NCBI RefSeq assembly: GCF_900112045.1
Contig: NZ_FOJW01000001.1
Coordinates: 186,001-250,000 of the forward strand
Direction: 5' to 3'
DNA from: Lentibacillus halodurans
Lineage (GTDB): Bacteria > Bacillota > Bacilli > Bacillales > Amphibacillaceae
DNA: 64,000 nucleotides
Of the stretch, positions 9,752 through 18,779 are shown one piece after another (position 1 is the stretch's first letter; every line of letters begins with the position of its first letter). Made by a program: the position numbers and the translations under genes. A model generated the notes under the pieces. The model was not told the DNA's origin, made no database searches, and saw nothing but the letters and a program-made list of their open reading frames with translations.

Positions 9752-9854
9752 TCGGCTGTCAACTTCTGGAACCTGCTCAACGCTAGGCTCGCTGTATTCT
9801 GTGCATAACCTTACTGATAAAAATTTCACTTGATTAGTATTTTGTTATACAATA

Positions 9855-9863
9855 TGTTATAAT
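9855..9863 (+). promoter_or_regulatory. Extended -10 promoter for OLE RNA
   Basis: TGTTATAAT is a perfect extended -10 element about 100 bases after ispA; a second -10-like TATACT follows at 9863-9868. No -35 match lies at normal spacing (TTGATT at 9830 is 22 bases away). A start near 9870 would give OLE its own transcript in addition to read-through from the nusB-ispA operon. The same TGTTATAAT occurs upstream of spo0A at 15904-15912. Confidence 0.5.
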
Positions 9864-9874
9864 ATACTCATAAG

Positions 9875-10458
9875 TGGAATGGTGCAGTATTCTAGTCAGC
9901 CCTCCGTTCCTGAAGGCGGGCCTAAAAATCCGCCATAGGGCACATCGATGAAGTTCCTTGTGCCGGCTTGAGGCGCCCAGCCTTGGGTCGGTGCTGGGAG
10001 TTAAGGTTTTCGGGCGATCCGCAAAGGCATGTGGGCGTTGACCCGATTACCGTGGAGGCCCATCTCTGTAGTGTGATCTAAGCTAGATTCCATTATGGAA
10101 TGGGGTATGAACCTGTGGAATAGGGTTAGGGTGACCTTATTTACAGCGTAGCCTGCCTTGAGTGGTGGTGAGGGGATTAGGGTTTTAATCGACGATTCCA
10201 GGTGGCCACTGGATGGTCTATGGTCCCTATGAAATCATCACTGCAAAAGAGGCTAGGGAGCGGTCAAAGGCTGTTGAGGAAAACTCCTAGACTGTTCTAT
10301 GACATTTAAAAGGCATTATAGTGCGGACTAAGTGGCAATCCAGTCCGGCATTCGGCAACGATGTCGAGGCGGATTTAAAGGGGAACCACCTTTATGGCAA
10401 CATAGGGCATCCGCTTGGGAAAACCTACTGGACCTAAGCCGCAGTTTTTACCTTTTAA
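9875..10458 (+). ncRNA. ole: OLE RNA (ornate, large, extremophilic RNA)
   Basis: About 590 bases without a credible reading frame, richer in G than its surroundings and full of short stems. Examples are GGCAC...GTGCC (9937-9964), CCAGC...GCTGG (~9978-9998) and ATTCCATTATGGAAT (~10088-10102). The call rests on three points: the length matches OLE (about 600 nt); it lies directly after ispA in the nusB-folD-xseA-xseB-ispA series, as in Bacillus halodurans; and the next gene encodes an OapA-like membrane protein. In B. halodurans, OLE RNA forms a membrane-bound particle with OapA and other proteins and is needed for tolerance of cold, short-chain alcohols and raised magnesium. Both ends are approximate, the 3' end being placed at GCCGCAGTTTTTACC. 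The exact fold has not been tested here. Confidence 0.9.
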
Positions 10459-10502
10459 ATGACCATTCCTGTCTGTACATAAATGATTAAACAGGGGTAA
10501 AA

Positions 10503-11096
10503 ATGAAGCCGCAAACTAAAAAATCTTTAAAATTCAGTGTTAGTATTGCCGTTATCACGTTTGTGCTAGCGGCTATTTTTTCAGTTGTTTCCGAATCGAT
10601 TCTCAGTAATGTGATCTGGATATTCGGATTATTAATCGTGTTTATCATCGTGTTTGTAGGGGTTATCTTTGATATGATGGGAATAGCTGCCACTTCGGCT
10701 GTTGAAAAGCCATTTCACGCTATGGCAGCGGAAAAGGTTACCGGTGCAAAAGAAGCAGTGAATATTATACGGAATGCTGATAAATTTGCCAGTTTTTGTA
10801 ATGATGTAATTGGGGATATATCCGGTGTGGTCAGTGGTACAGCGTCGGCAACAGTCGTATTGCAAATTGCCGACTTGTTTAATCAGGGTGATGGTTCTTC
10901 ACTTCAGATAGTTCTATCTGTTGTACTGGCGAGCCTTGTTGCGGCATTGACTGTTGGCGGCAAAGCAGTAGGCAAATATGTCGCGATTAACGCATCAACC
11001 GAGCTTATTTTTTTTGCCGGGAAAGTGATCGCCTTTATTGAAAAAAATTTAAAAATTCGCCTCCTTCCTAATGAAAGTAAGGAAGCCAAAAAATAA
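10503..11096 (+). CDS. oapA: OLE-associated membrane protein OapA
   Basis: 197 residues with about four hydrophobic segments (~13-32, 37-60, ~100-130, 133-155) and a basic C-terminal tail. It has no enzyme motif. The conserved polar core is AVEKPFHAMAAEKVTGAKEAV followed by FCNDVIGDISGVVSG, whose two aspartates (101 and 105) lie at a membrane entry. The position directly downstream of OLE RNA matches OapA, which anchors OLE RNA in the membrane as part of a large ribonucleoprotein. AGGGG lies upstream of the ATG. tlyA follows after 50 bases, with no dxs between. Confidence 0.88.
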   Translation: MKPQTKKSLKFSVSIAVITFVLAAIFSVVSESILSNVIWIFGLLIVFIIVFVGVIFDMMGIAATSAVEKPFHAMAAEKVTGAKEAVNIIRNADKFASFCNDVIGDISGVVSGTASATVVLQIADLFNQGDGSSLQIVLSVVLASLVAALTVGGKAVGKYVAINASTELIFFAGKVIAFIEKNLKIRLLPNESKEAKK

Positions 11097-11146
11097 TTTG
11101 CGTTTTTTAACGCAGCAATCAAATTTAAGGACAAAGGGTATCAGTT

Positions 11147-11974
11147 ATGACAAAAAAGCGTTTGGATATTTTGCTGGTGGAACGAAACCTGGCCGACACC
11201 AGGGAGAAAGCAAAACGGATTATTATGGCTGGACTGGTTTTCACAGAGCAGCAACGTCTGGACAAGCCTGGCACGAAAGTTGAAGCGTCCATTCCTTTAA
11301 CTGTTAAAGGGAAATTATTGCCTTATGTCGGACGTGGCGGGTTAAAACTCGAAAAAGCATTAAAGCATTTTTCCATCACGTTAAAAGACAGGATTATGAT
11401 GGATATCGGTTCATCTACCGGGGGTTTTACGGATTGTGCACTACAGCATGGTGCGAAGCTTTGTTATGCCATTGATGTTGGCTACAACCAGCTGGATTGG
11501 AAACTTCGAAATGATGACCGGGTCATTGTAATGGAGCGAACGAATTTCCGCTATGTTACACCGGATATGATCGGGCATGGCCTACCTGATTTTGTGACGA
11601 TTGATGTATCATTTATCTCCCTGAGGTTGATTTTGCCTGTGTTGAGTCAGCTGCTCCAATCGGACAGCGATGTGATCGCCTTAATCAAGCCGCAGTTTGA
11701 AGCCGGACGTGATCAGGTTGGAAATAAAGGAATCGTCCGTGACAAAAGCATACATATTGGTGTCTTGGAGAAAATTGTAATGATTGCCGAAGAGGAAGGG
11801 TATCAGCTGTTTGATTTGACTTATTCGCCAATAACCGGTGGTGACGGCAACATCGAATTTTTAGCTCATTTAGGCTGGAAAAAAGATAAAGCAGGAATTG
11901 GAATGACAAATGTAGAAATAAATAACTTAGTGGAAAACGCACACCATACGTTTCACACAAAAGACATTAAATGA
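11147..11974 (+). CDS. yqxC: TlyA/YqxC family rRNA 2'-O-methyltransferase
   Basis: 275 residues. An N-terminal S4 RNA-binding domain (residues ~4-65: [22 protein letters not shown]) is fused to an FtsJ/RrmJ-type methyltransferase with the SAM loop [17 protein letters not shown] and the later motifs [11 protein letters not shown] and [11 protein letters not shown]. TlyA relatives methylate ribosomal RNA; annotation as a hemolysin is historical. The stop overlaps the region where argR begins. Confidence 0.93.
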   Translation: MTKKRLDILLVERNLADTREKAKRIIMAGLVFTEQQRLDKPGTKVEASIPLTVKGKLLPYVGRGGLKLEKALKHFSITLKDRIMMDIGSSTGGFTDCALQHGAKLCYAIDVGYNQLDWKLRNDDRVIVMERTNFRYVTPDMIGHGLPDFVTIDVSFISLRLILPVLSQLLQSDSDVIALIKPQFEAGRDQVGNKGIVRDKSIHIGVLEKIVMIAEEEGYQLFDLTYSPITGGDGNIEFLAHLGWKKDKAGIGMTNVEINNLVENAHHTFHTKDIK

Positions 11975-11997
11975 CGGGTCAGTATTGGAGGCCTCCC

Positions 11998-12447
11998 ATG
12001 AGTAAAATTCAGCGCCATATTAAAATACGCGAACTCATAACGAATAACGAAGTAGAAACGCAGGACGAGCTTGTCGATGAGTTGAAATCGCTCGGCTATA
12101 ATGTGACTCAGGCTACCGTTTCCCGTGATATTAAAGATTTGCATCTCGTTAAAGTACCCACATCCAACGGCCGTTATAAATATAGTTTGCCTGCGGATCA
12201 GCGTTTTAATCCGTTAGATAAATTAAAGCGCTTAATCAGGGATGCATTTGTGAAAATTGAGCATACGAGCCATTTCATTGTTTTAAAAACGTTGCCTGGC
12301 AACGCACATGCTATCGGTGTACTGATTGATAATCTGGATTGGAATGAAATTATGGGCACCATTTGCGGTGATGATACTTGCCTGATTATTTGCAGAACGG
12401 AGGATGACTCAGCTGCCATTCAGCAGCGTTTTTTAAGTATGCTTTGA
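11998..12447 (+). CDS. argR: Arginine repressor ArgR/AhrC
   Basis: 149 residues from the ATG at 11998; the frame is open from 11971, but TGGAGG at 11986-11991 favours the later start, which matches the family N terminus. A winged-helix DNA-binding domain (residues ~1-70, [17 protein letters not shown]) is joined to a C-terminal oligomerisation and arginine-binding domain with [15 protein letters not shown] and [12 protein letters not shown]. It represses arginine synthesis and activates its breakdown when arginine is bound. No ARG box is obvious within its own operon. Confidence 0.96.
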   Translation: MSKIQRHIKIRELITNNEVETQDELVDELKSLGYNVTQATVSRDIKDLHLVKVPTSNGRYKYSLPADQRFNPLDKLKRLIRDAFVKIEHTSHFIVLKTLPGNAHAIGVLIDNLDWNEIMGTICGDDTCLIICRTEDDSAAIQQRFLSML

Positions 12448-12463
12448 TGATGGGGTGACATAT

Positions 12464-14173
12464 GTGCTGACAGAATTATCAATTCAGGATTTTGCGATTA
12501 TAGATAAAATATCCATCACATTTAATGAGGGTCTGACAGTGATGACCGGTGAAACGGGAGCGGGAAAATCGATTATCATCGATGCCGTTCAATTACTGGC
12601 TGGCGGCCGCGGATCTGTTGAATATGTACGTCATGGAACAAAGAAAGCGGAAATTGAGGGTCTCTTTATCCTGGATTCGGACACTCATCACATATATGAG
12701 ACCGCAAAACATTATGGAATAGACATCCAGGATGGAATGGTTGTTTTACACCGGACGATGACGTCGGGTGGAAAAAGCATTTGCAGGGTTAATGGCAAAT
12801 TGGTTACGCTTGCCATCTTAAAAGAGTTTGGCAAGCATTTAATTGATATACACAGCCAGCATGAGACCCAGTCATTATTGGATGCCGATAATCACATTCA
12901 ATTGCTGGACTTATATGATGAAAAGCAAATAACAAAAGCAAAAAATGAATACATGCGGTTATTTGAAAAACTTTCAAGGCTGCAAAAACGGCACAAAGAA
13001 TTAAGTGAAAATGAACAGGAAATATCTCAGCGGTTCGACTTGCTGAAATTCCAGAAGAATGAAATCGAACAAGCTAACCTTGTTCCGGATGAAGATGAAC
13101 ATCTGGAAGAGGAACGCAGTCAGCTTGCTAATTTTGAACGCATTTATAGTGGATTGCAGGACGCCTACAATGCGCTTTACGGTGAACAAAAGGGATTGGA
13201 TTGGCTAAATATGGCCAACCACGCACTTCAAAACAACAGTGATTACGATACGTTCATTGCGGAAAAAGCTGAAGAAATGTCCAATCATTATTTTTTGATT
13301 GAAGAATTAATGTATGCGCTGCGAAATTATACGGAAACGCTGCAATACGATCCGCAGCGACTCAATGAAATTGAATCCAGATTGAATGAAATCAGCCGAT
13401 TGAAGAAAAAGTATGGTGCAACAGTCAATGATATTTTGGAGTATCTTGGAAAAATTGAAGAAGAATTAGAAGAAATCACGAATAAGGATTCGCACTTGTC
13501 CAAGCTGGAACAACAAATCGACGAAATGTATCATGATGCTTTTTTGGAGGCAAAGCAACTGCATGACTTACGCAAAAAAGCTGCACAATCTTTGAGTGAA
13601 GATATTCATAAAGAATTAAAAGACCTATATCTTGAAAAAGCCTCCTTTTCGGTTTCATTTGATTCGAAAGAAAAAGCAGGGGAACATATAAAACTGCACC
13701 GGAATGGATTGGATTCTATACATTTTCAAATATCAACCAATCCGGGCGAACCGTTAAAACAATTGCATAAAATTGCCTCAGGTGGTGAGCTGTCACGCAT
13801 TATGCTTGCTTTAAAACGAATATTCGCCAAACACCAAGGGATAACCAGTGTCATATTTGATGAAGTGGATACCGGTGTTAGTGGCAGAATTGCTCAGGCG
13901 ATAGCGGAAAAAATTCAGCAAATTTCCAGCCAGTCACAAGTATTATGTATTACGCATCTGCCGCAAGTTGCTGCTATGTCAGATACACACAAGCGAATCC
14001 AAAAACATGAAAAAAACAACCGTACCTCAACAATTGTTGAGGAGCTGTCCAAAGATGAAAAAATCAACGAATTGGGACGTATGATAACAGGCAGCACATT
14101 AACCGACACCGCAAAAAATCATGCAACGGAACTGCTTGAATCAGCCTCAAAATCCAAAAAACATATTGGATAA
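12464..14173 (+). CDS. recN: DNA repair ATPase RecN
   Basis: 569 residues from the GTG at 12464, chosen because GGGG at 12452-12455 is eight bases upstream and the family starts with LTELSIQDFAII. SMC-like organisation: Walker A GETGAGKS (~30-37), a long coiled coil (~150-380), the ABC signature ASGGELSRIMLALK, and Walker B SVIFDEVDTGVSG near residue 475. It gathers DNA ends during double-strand-break repair. It is the last gene before a terminator. Confidence 0.96.
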   Translation: MLTELSIQDFAIIDKISITFNEGLTVMTGETGAGKSIIIDAVQLLAGGRGSVEYVRHGTKKAEIEGLFILDSDTHHIYETAKHYGIDIQDGMVVLHRTMTSGGKSICRVNGKLVTLAILKEFGKHLIDIHSQHETQSLLDADNHIQLLDLYDEKQITKAKNEYMRLFEKLSRLQKRHKELSENEQEISQRFDLLKFQKNEIEQANLVPDEDEHLEEERSQLANFERIYSGLQDAYNALYGEQKGLDWLNMANHALQNNSDYDTFIAEKAEEMSNHYFLIEELMYALRNYTETLQYDPQRLNEIESRLNEISRLKKKYGATVNDILEYLGKIEEELEEITNKDSHLSKLEQQIDEMYHDAFLEAKQLHDLRKKAAQSLSEDIHKELKDLYLEKASFSVSFDSKEKAGEHIKLHRNGLDSIHFQISTNPGEPLKQLHKIASGGELSRIMLALKRIFAKHQGITSVIFDEVDTGVSGRIAQAIAEKIQQISSQSQVLCITHLPQVAAMSDTHKRIQKHEKNNRTSTIVEELSKDEKINELGRMITGSTLTDTAKNHATELLESASKSKKHIG

Positions 14174-14180
14174 ATGACGA

Positions 14181-14215
14181 AAAAAAGCCAGAATTTATAC
14201 TATCTGGCTTTTTGG
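14181..14215 (+). terminator. Terminator after recN
   Basis: Perfect 11-bp stem AAAAAGCCAGA / TCTGGCTTTTT with a 10-base loop, starting eight bases after the recN stop. Confidence 0.93.
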
Positions 14216-14429
14216 GTACTTCATAAAGCATAAGTTACGTTTGATCTTCAACATAAAATCATATCGTTCTTCACGATAGACCATATTTTACACCTCAGGT
14301 TATATAACAGGAAATGTTACACATCTTTTCTTGAATTTCACCAGTTTAAAACAAGTTCCGTTCGGTCAAATTAGAAATACAGAGAAAAAAATTAATTGGT
14401 ATGGGGTTAGGATGAGGAGAGTGAATTGG

Positions 14430-15719
14430 GTGAAATATCAGCGAAAAATTCGGCTATTAACAGGTATCCTGCTTCTGATAACCATTTTGGCAGTACCTTT
14501 TATGACACCGGTAAACCATTATCTTTCCATTCCTAATCAGGTTGTGGCTTTTGATAATGTTTCATCACCTATAAATATGCCGGCACTTGGCGAACATGTG
14601 ACGGTCGATTCCTCAGGAGACAGTCTTCAGGCGATTGATTCCACAGAATTCCATGCGAAAGAACCCGGGAATAGTGAGCTGATTTACCAGGCCGCGGGGA
14701 TGCCAATCAAAAAAGTTGATGTTTCAGTACTGGAGGATATCGAAGTCATTCCAGGCGGGCAGTCAATCGGTGTGCAGCTTCATACACTCGGCGTACTCGT
14801 TGTAGGTCACCATCAAATTAAGGGTGAAAGTGGAACAGTATCCCCGGGTGAGGATGCAAACATTCAGGTTGGTGATGTCATTTTAGAAATAAACGGAGAA
14901 GAAGTTAAAGAAATGGAAGATGTAAAGCCATTTGTAGAAGAAGCTGGAAAAGAGGATAAAAAGCTGAATGTAACGTTAAAACGGGACAGTGAAACCATTG
15001 AAACAACATTGGATCCAGTAAAAGACGAAAAAGAGGATGAATATCGGATTGGATTATATATTCGGGATTCGGCGGCAGGGATTGGTACCATGACGTTTTA
15101 TGACCCCGAAACGAAAAACTACGGTGCACTCGGTCACGTTATTTCTGATATGGATACACAAAAACCGATTGAAATCCATAACGGATCAATTGTCCGTTCA
15201 AACGTAACGTCGATTGAAAAAGGCAATCACGGTACACCGGGAGAAAAACAAGCGAAGTTTTCCATGCAGGACGAAAAGATTGGCAGCATTACCAAAAACA
15301 GTCCTTTTGGTATTTTTGGCCAATTAAATAAACCAATATCTAATGGCAAATATGACGAACCGATGCCAATAGCCTTGTCACATGAAGTAAAAGAGGGACC
15401 GGCAAAAATTTTAACAGTCCTTGAAGGCGAGGAAGTCAAAGAATTTGATGTGAAGGTCGTAAGCAGTGTACCACAGAAGTTTCCTGCCAAAAAAGGGATG
15501 GTTATACAAATTAACGACGATGAACTACTGAATGAAACAGGCGGAATCGTACAGGGAATGAGCGGCAGCCCAATTATTCAGGACGGAAAAGTCATTGGCG
15601 CTGTTACACATGTTTTTGTAAATGATCCGACGAGCGGTTATGGTGTCCATATTGAGTGGATGCTTCAGGAAGCTGGTATAGAGGTGAAAGAGGAAGCTGA
15701 ACAGGAAGAAGCAAGTTGA
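14430..15719 (+). CDS. spoIVB: SpoIVB serine peptidase (sigma-K checkpoint)
   Basis: 429 residues from the GTG at 14430 (AGGAG at 14415-14419 is ten bases upstream), matching the B. subtilis length of about 426; in-frame starts also exist at 14412 and 14421. One N-terminal membrane helix precedes a PDZ domain (~95-195) and the S55 peptidase domain with [16 protein letters not shown] (His) and the nucleophile in [23 protein letters not shown]. SpoIVB is secreted from the forespore and cleaves SpoIVFA, which releases pro-sigma-K processing. It stands alone between two terminators, and I found no convincing sigma-G promoter in the 215 bases upstream. Confidence 0.95.
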   Translation: MKYQRKIRLLTGILLLITILAVPFMTPVNHYLSIPNQVVAFDNVSSPINMPALGEHVTVDSSGDSLQAIDSTEFHAKEPGNSELIYQAAGMPIKKVDVSVLEDIEVIPGGQSIGVQLHTLGVLVVGHHQIKGESGTVSPGEDANIQVGDVILEINGEEVKEMEDVKPFVEEAGKEDKKLNVTLKRDSETIETTLDPVKDEKEDEYRIGLYIRDSAAGIGTMTFYDPETKNYGALGHVISDMDTQKPIEIHNGSIVRSNVTSIEKGNHGTPGEKQAKFSMQDEKIGSITKNSPFGIFGQLNKPISNGKYDEPMPIALSHEVKEGPAKILTVLEGEEVKEFDVKVVSSVPQKFPAKKGMVIQINDDELLNETGGIVQGMSGSPIIQDGKVIGAVTHVFVNDPTSGYGVHIEWMLQEAGIEVKEEAEQEEAS

Positions 15720-15779
15720 TCAATGGACAGTTGATCCCGATTCAGGGCTGAAGTAAATACAATCAATGGATGAGAATCC

Positions 15780-15826
15780 AAATGACTTGTTATAGGTAAA
15801 ACACCTGTAGCAAGTCATTTTTTATA
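15780..15826 (+). terminator. Terminator after spoIVB
   Basis: 9-bp stem AATGACTTG / CAAGTCATT, extended inward by AGGT / ACCT, followed by TTTTTAT. Confidence 0.85.
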
Positions 15827-15903
15827 CAGCATTTATTGCACACCGTCCGTAAATTCCCAACCACAAGAACATAAATCAAAAAACAGATCTGCGTTTCACT
15901 TTA

Positions 15904-16071
15904 TGTTATAATTGATTAAATTATAAAGATTTTTCGACAAATACAGGCAGTTTGTGTCATATTTTATCGAATCGAATCGATATTCGAAGTAAATTGAAGT
16001 AAAAAAAAGCATATAGAAAAAATTTTAATGTTTTTTAAATAAAAAAAGGATATTTGGAACTTGTGTCGAAT
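15904..16071 (+). promoter_or_regulatory. spo0A control region: vegetative and sigma-H promoters with 0A boxes
   Basis: An extended -10 TGTTATAAT at 15904-15912 could be the vegetative promoter. A sigma-H-like promoter lies downstream: AGGATATTT at 16047-16055 and GAAT at 16068-16071. A perfect 0A box TGTCGAA at 16064-16070 overlaps its -10 region, and another in reverse orientation, TTCGACA, is at 15933-15939. TCGAATCGAATCGA direct repeats are at ~15967-15980. This arrangement mirrors B. subtilis spo0A, which is self-regulated during the switch from the vegetative to the sporulation promoter. Together with the spoIVB terminator it fills the 393-base gap before spo0A. Confidence 0.65.
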
Positions 16072-16112
16072 ATATTACGTGGAGAAAGCTCGAATCAAAG
16101 GAGGAAATTAAT

Positions 16113-16895
16113 GTGGAAAAAATTTCAGTTTGTTTGGTGGACGACAATCGGGAACTTGTTGAATTAATGGAAGAATATTTTGAAGGCCAGCAGGATATTG
16201 AGGTTATGGGGATTGCCTATAATGGGCGTGAATGTCTGGAAATGCTGGAAGAAACGGATCCTGATGTACTTGTTTTAGACATTATTATGCCGCATATTGA
16301 CGGCCTGGGTGTATTAAATACAATTCGCGAGTCAGAACGGGAGCATGATCCAAATGTCATCATGCTTACTGCTTTCGGTCAGGAAGAGGTCATGAAAAAA
16401 GCGGTTGATTTAGGGGCCTCATATTTTATTTTGAAACCATTTGAACTGGATAATTTAGCTGAACAGATCCGTCAGGTTCAAGGAACAAAATCCATTAAAC
16501 AGACAGCACCGAAAAAAGTAAATGGCAAAGAACGCAGGAAAAAGGATCTGGAAGCGAATATAACGAATATTATTCATGAAATTGGCGTACCTGCACATAT
16601 TAAGGGATACATGTATTTAAGAGAAGCCATTACGATGGTTTATAATGACATAGAACTTCTTGGATCAATAACCAAAGTACTCTATCCGGATATTGCCAAA
16701 AAATACAATACAACCGCATCCCGAGTAGAGCGGGCCATCAGGCACGCAATCGAAGTTGCATGGAGCCGCGGTAATGTTGAATCCATTTCGGCGTTATTCG
16801 GGTATACGGTCAATATTTCCAAAGCCAAACCGACTAACAGTGAATTCATCGCAATGGTTGCTGATCGTCTGCGGTTGGAGCATAAGGCAAGCTAA
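16113..16895 (+). CDS. spo0A: Master sporulation response regulator Spo0A
   Basis: 260 residues from a GTG with AAAGGAGG eight bases upstream. The receiver domain (residues ~4-125) has [11 protein letters not shown], the phospho-acceptor aspartate in [15 protein letters not shown], and TAFGQEE. The C-terminal DNA-binding domain (~145-260) shows [21 protein letters not shown] and [21 protein letters not shown]. It accepts phosphate from the Spo0F/Spo0B relay and binds 0A boxes; such boxes are visible upstream of this gene and near spoIIAA in the same window. Confidence 0.98.
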   Translation: MEKISVCLVDDNRELVELMEEYFEGQQDIEVMGIAYNGRECLEMLEETDPDVLVLDIIMPHIDGLGVLNTIRESEREHDPNVIMLTAFGQEEVMKKAVDLGASYFILKPFELDNLAEQIRQVQGTKSIKQTAPKKVNGKERRKKDLEANITNIIHEIGVPAHIKGYMYLREAITMVYNDIELLGSITKVLYPDIAKKYNTTASRVERAIRHAIEVAWSRGNVESISALFGYTVNISKAKPTNSEFIAMVADRLRLEHKAS

Positions 16896-16900
16896 AAAGG

Positions 16901-16941
16901 AAAAGCTGTATGCAATCAATTGATCGCATACAGCTTTTTTA
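16901..16941. terminator. Bidirectional terminator between spo0A and aspartokinase
   Basis: Perfect 13-bp stem AAAAGCTGTATGC / GCATACAGCTTTT with the further palindrome ATCAATTGAT inside the loop and a T run on both strands. It ends spo0A on + and the aspartokinase on -. Confidence 0.92.
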
Positions 16942-18285
16942 TTGAAAAAACTTGTTATAAAGCGATTTTACAGCTAAGTCCAGTTTATCTTTCCGTATAC
17001 CGAACATGACCGATACTTCGGATGATCCCTGGTTGATCATTTCAATGCTGATATTGGCTTCAGCAAATGCTGCCGTCGATTTTTCGGCAATGCCGACGGC
17101 ACTCATCATACCTTCACCGACAACCATAATCATAGCGAAACCGTAATCAATTGAAATGGTTTCCGGATTCAATTCATTTTTAATACGATTAATAACATTG
17201 AGTTCTTTCTCGGCAGTCAGCTGATTATCACGGATGATAACGGACATATTATCAATTCCTGAAGGGGCATGTTCAAAGGAAATGGATTCTTCTTCCAGGA
17301 TTTGCAATAATTTGCGTCCGAAACCCATTTCCCGGTTCATTAAGTATTTACTTACATATAAATTTGAGAACCCTGTATCAGCAGCAATGCCGACTACACA
17401 CCTTGACTCTGGGTCTTTGTCTGAAACAATCATCGTACCCGGGCTGCCCGGATTATTCGTATTTTTAATGCATACAGGTATTTCTGCTTGAAATGCTGGC
17501 ATGAGTGCTTCATCGTGAAATACACCGAATCCGGAATAAGACAATTCACGCATTTCTTTATATGTCAGCTTGGTTACTTTTTCAGGGTTATTGACAACCC
17601 TTGGATCAACGACATAGACGGAGTCAACATCCGTAAAATTCTCATATAAATCTGCCTCTACTCCTGCAGCAACGATGGATCCGGTAATATCTGATCCACC
17701 CCTAGGAAAGGTCATTAGCCGGTCATCATTTGTGAAGCCAAAGAAGCCGGGGATAACCATGATTCCATCTCGTTTGCGCATATCATATAATTTTGTATAG
17801 CTTTCCGGCAGCACCTGAGCATTCCCAGGGTCATTGCTGACAATAATCCCTGCTTCTTTCGGATTAACATAATGTGCATTTAATCCTTGGGTTTTCAAAT
17901 ACTCACTGACGATTTTAGCACAACTGTCTTCACCAATTGATTTCAATCGATCCGTTTTCATTTGATCAGAAGTATCGCTGTTCAGGACATTTTGTATGGA
18001 TTGTTCAATATCAGCCAGGATCGTTTGAGGAATTTGAAGCTCATTTACGATCTCGGAAAAACGGTCCATAATATTGGCTAATTCATGATTGAAAGGTTCA
18101 TTTTGAATGCCAAGCATACCCAATCCAATTAAAAGATCCGTCATTTTGGAATCGTCCGGGAACCGTTTTCCGGGAGCTGAAACAACTATAAATTTACGTT
18201 CTGCATCATCGGCAATAATTGATCCGACTTTCTCAATCTGTTCGCCGTTTGCTACAGAACTTCCCCCAAATTTTGCTACTTTCAT
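16939..18285 (-). CDS. Aspartate kinase, monofunctional class III type
   Basis: 448 residues from the ATG at 18285 (GGAGAGGTG upstream); the family begins MKVAKFGGSSVANGEQ. It phosphorylates aspartate, the first step to lysine, threonine, methionine and diaminopimelate. The kinase domain covers residues ~1-290 (FPRGGSDITGSIVA, NFTDVDSVYVVDPRVV), and two C-terminal ACT domains (~300-448) bind effectors. It resembles B. subtilis YclM (ThrD). It lies 42 bases downstream of yqzF on the same strand, without room for its own lysine riboswitch or T-box. In B. subtilis this gene is not next to spo0A. Confidence 0.93.
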   Translation of the reverse strand: MKVAKFGGSSVANGEQIEKVGSIIADDAERKFIVVSAPGKRFPDDSKMTDLLIGLGMLGIQNEPFNHELANIMDRFSEIVNELQIPQTILADIEQSIQNVLNSDTSDQMKTDRLKSIGEDSCAKIVSEYLKTQGLNAHYVNPKEAGIIVSNDPGNAQVLPESYTKLYDMRKRDGIMVIPGFFGFTNDDRLMTFPRGGSDITGSIVAAGVEADLYENFTDVDSVYVVDPRVVNNPEKVTKLTYKEMRELSYSGFGVFHDEALMPAFQAEIPVCIKNTNNPGSPGTMIVSDKDPESRCVVGIAADTGFSNLYVSKYLMNREMGFGRKLLQILEEESISFEHAPSGIDNMSVIIRDNQLTAEKELNVINRIKNELNPETISIDYGFAMIMVVGEGMMSAVGIAEKSTAAFAEANISIEMINQGSSEVSVMFGIRKDKLDLAVKSLYNKFFQ

Positions 18286-18327
18286 GCTACACCTCTCCAT
18301 AGATCAATATTAATATGATGATTTGTA

Positions 18328-18555
18328 TTAGTTATCTTCGCGTTGTTTTTTCTTTTTTTTATCCCGATAAACAATAAAACCGCCGATAAATGCAACCCCA
18401 CCCAAAAAAAACAGAAAACCTGCAAAAAATTGGATGCCTATGTGGAAAAAAATCGGGTGAAAATCGTTGAATAGCGTGTCGCGCATTAATTTTATGCCGT
18501 AAGCGGAAATAAGTCCGGGAATAAGCAACATCAGTACCGCAATGATACGAATCAT
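18328..18555 (-). CDS. yqzF: DUF2627 small membrane protein YqzF
   Basis: 75 residues with two membrane helices (~3-22 and ~38-62) and a charged C-terminal tail of Lys/Arg. Family features are the N-terminal MIRIIAVLMLLIPG and GIKLMRDTLF. The ATG at 18555 follows GAGGGGAAG; a TTG at 18588 is a longer alternative. Function unknown. It is conserved next to bkdR in Bacillus. A minus-strand extended -10, TGCTATACT (18656-18648), lies about 95 bases upstream. Confidence 0.8.
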   Translation of the reverse strand: MIRIIAVLMLLIPGLISAYGIKLMRDTLFNDFHPIFFHIGIQFFAGFLFFLGGVAFIGGFIVYRDKKKKKQREDN

Positions 18556-18749
18556 GATTCTATACTTCCCCTCTATGAGGCCGTTCAAAAAGTCCGGTTA
18601 AAACCCTCCTTTTTAAACACGCATGATATGTAAAACAGACTTCTCTAAGTATAGCAAAATTCACGGAAAATATGAACACACTGCCGAAATTTAGTGCCGA
18701 GTATCGTGATATATTTGCTTAAAAATGCATAATCACGTATGCTTGAATC

Positions 18750-18764
18750 ATGCAATTTATTGCA
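18750..18764. promoter_or_regulatory. ATGCA-N6-TGCA motif upstream of bkdR, candidate BkdR site
   Basis: ATGCA ATTTAT TGCA lies 15 bases before the bkdR start codon. The same ATGCA-N6-TGCA layout occurs at 20853-20867, upstream of the sigma-54 promoter that BkdR should activate. A shared operator that also allows self-regulation is inferred. Confidence 0.4.
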
Positions 18765-18779
18765 AAATGGGGGGGTCCT

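Noticed and set aside
9885-10455. Possibility that the 9.9-10.5 kb region is a decayed dxs gene
   Set aside because: No frame shows DXS motifs, the composition is that of a structured RNA, and the flanks match the OLE locus.
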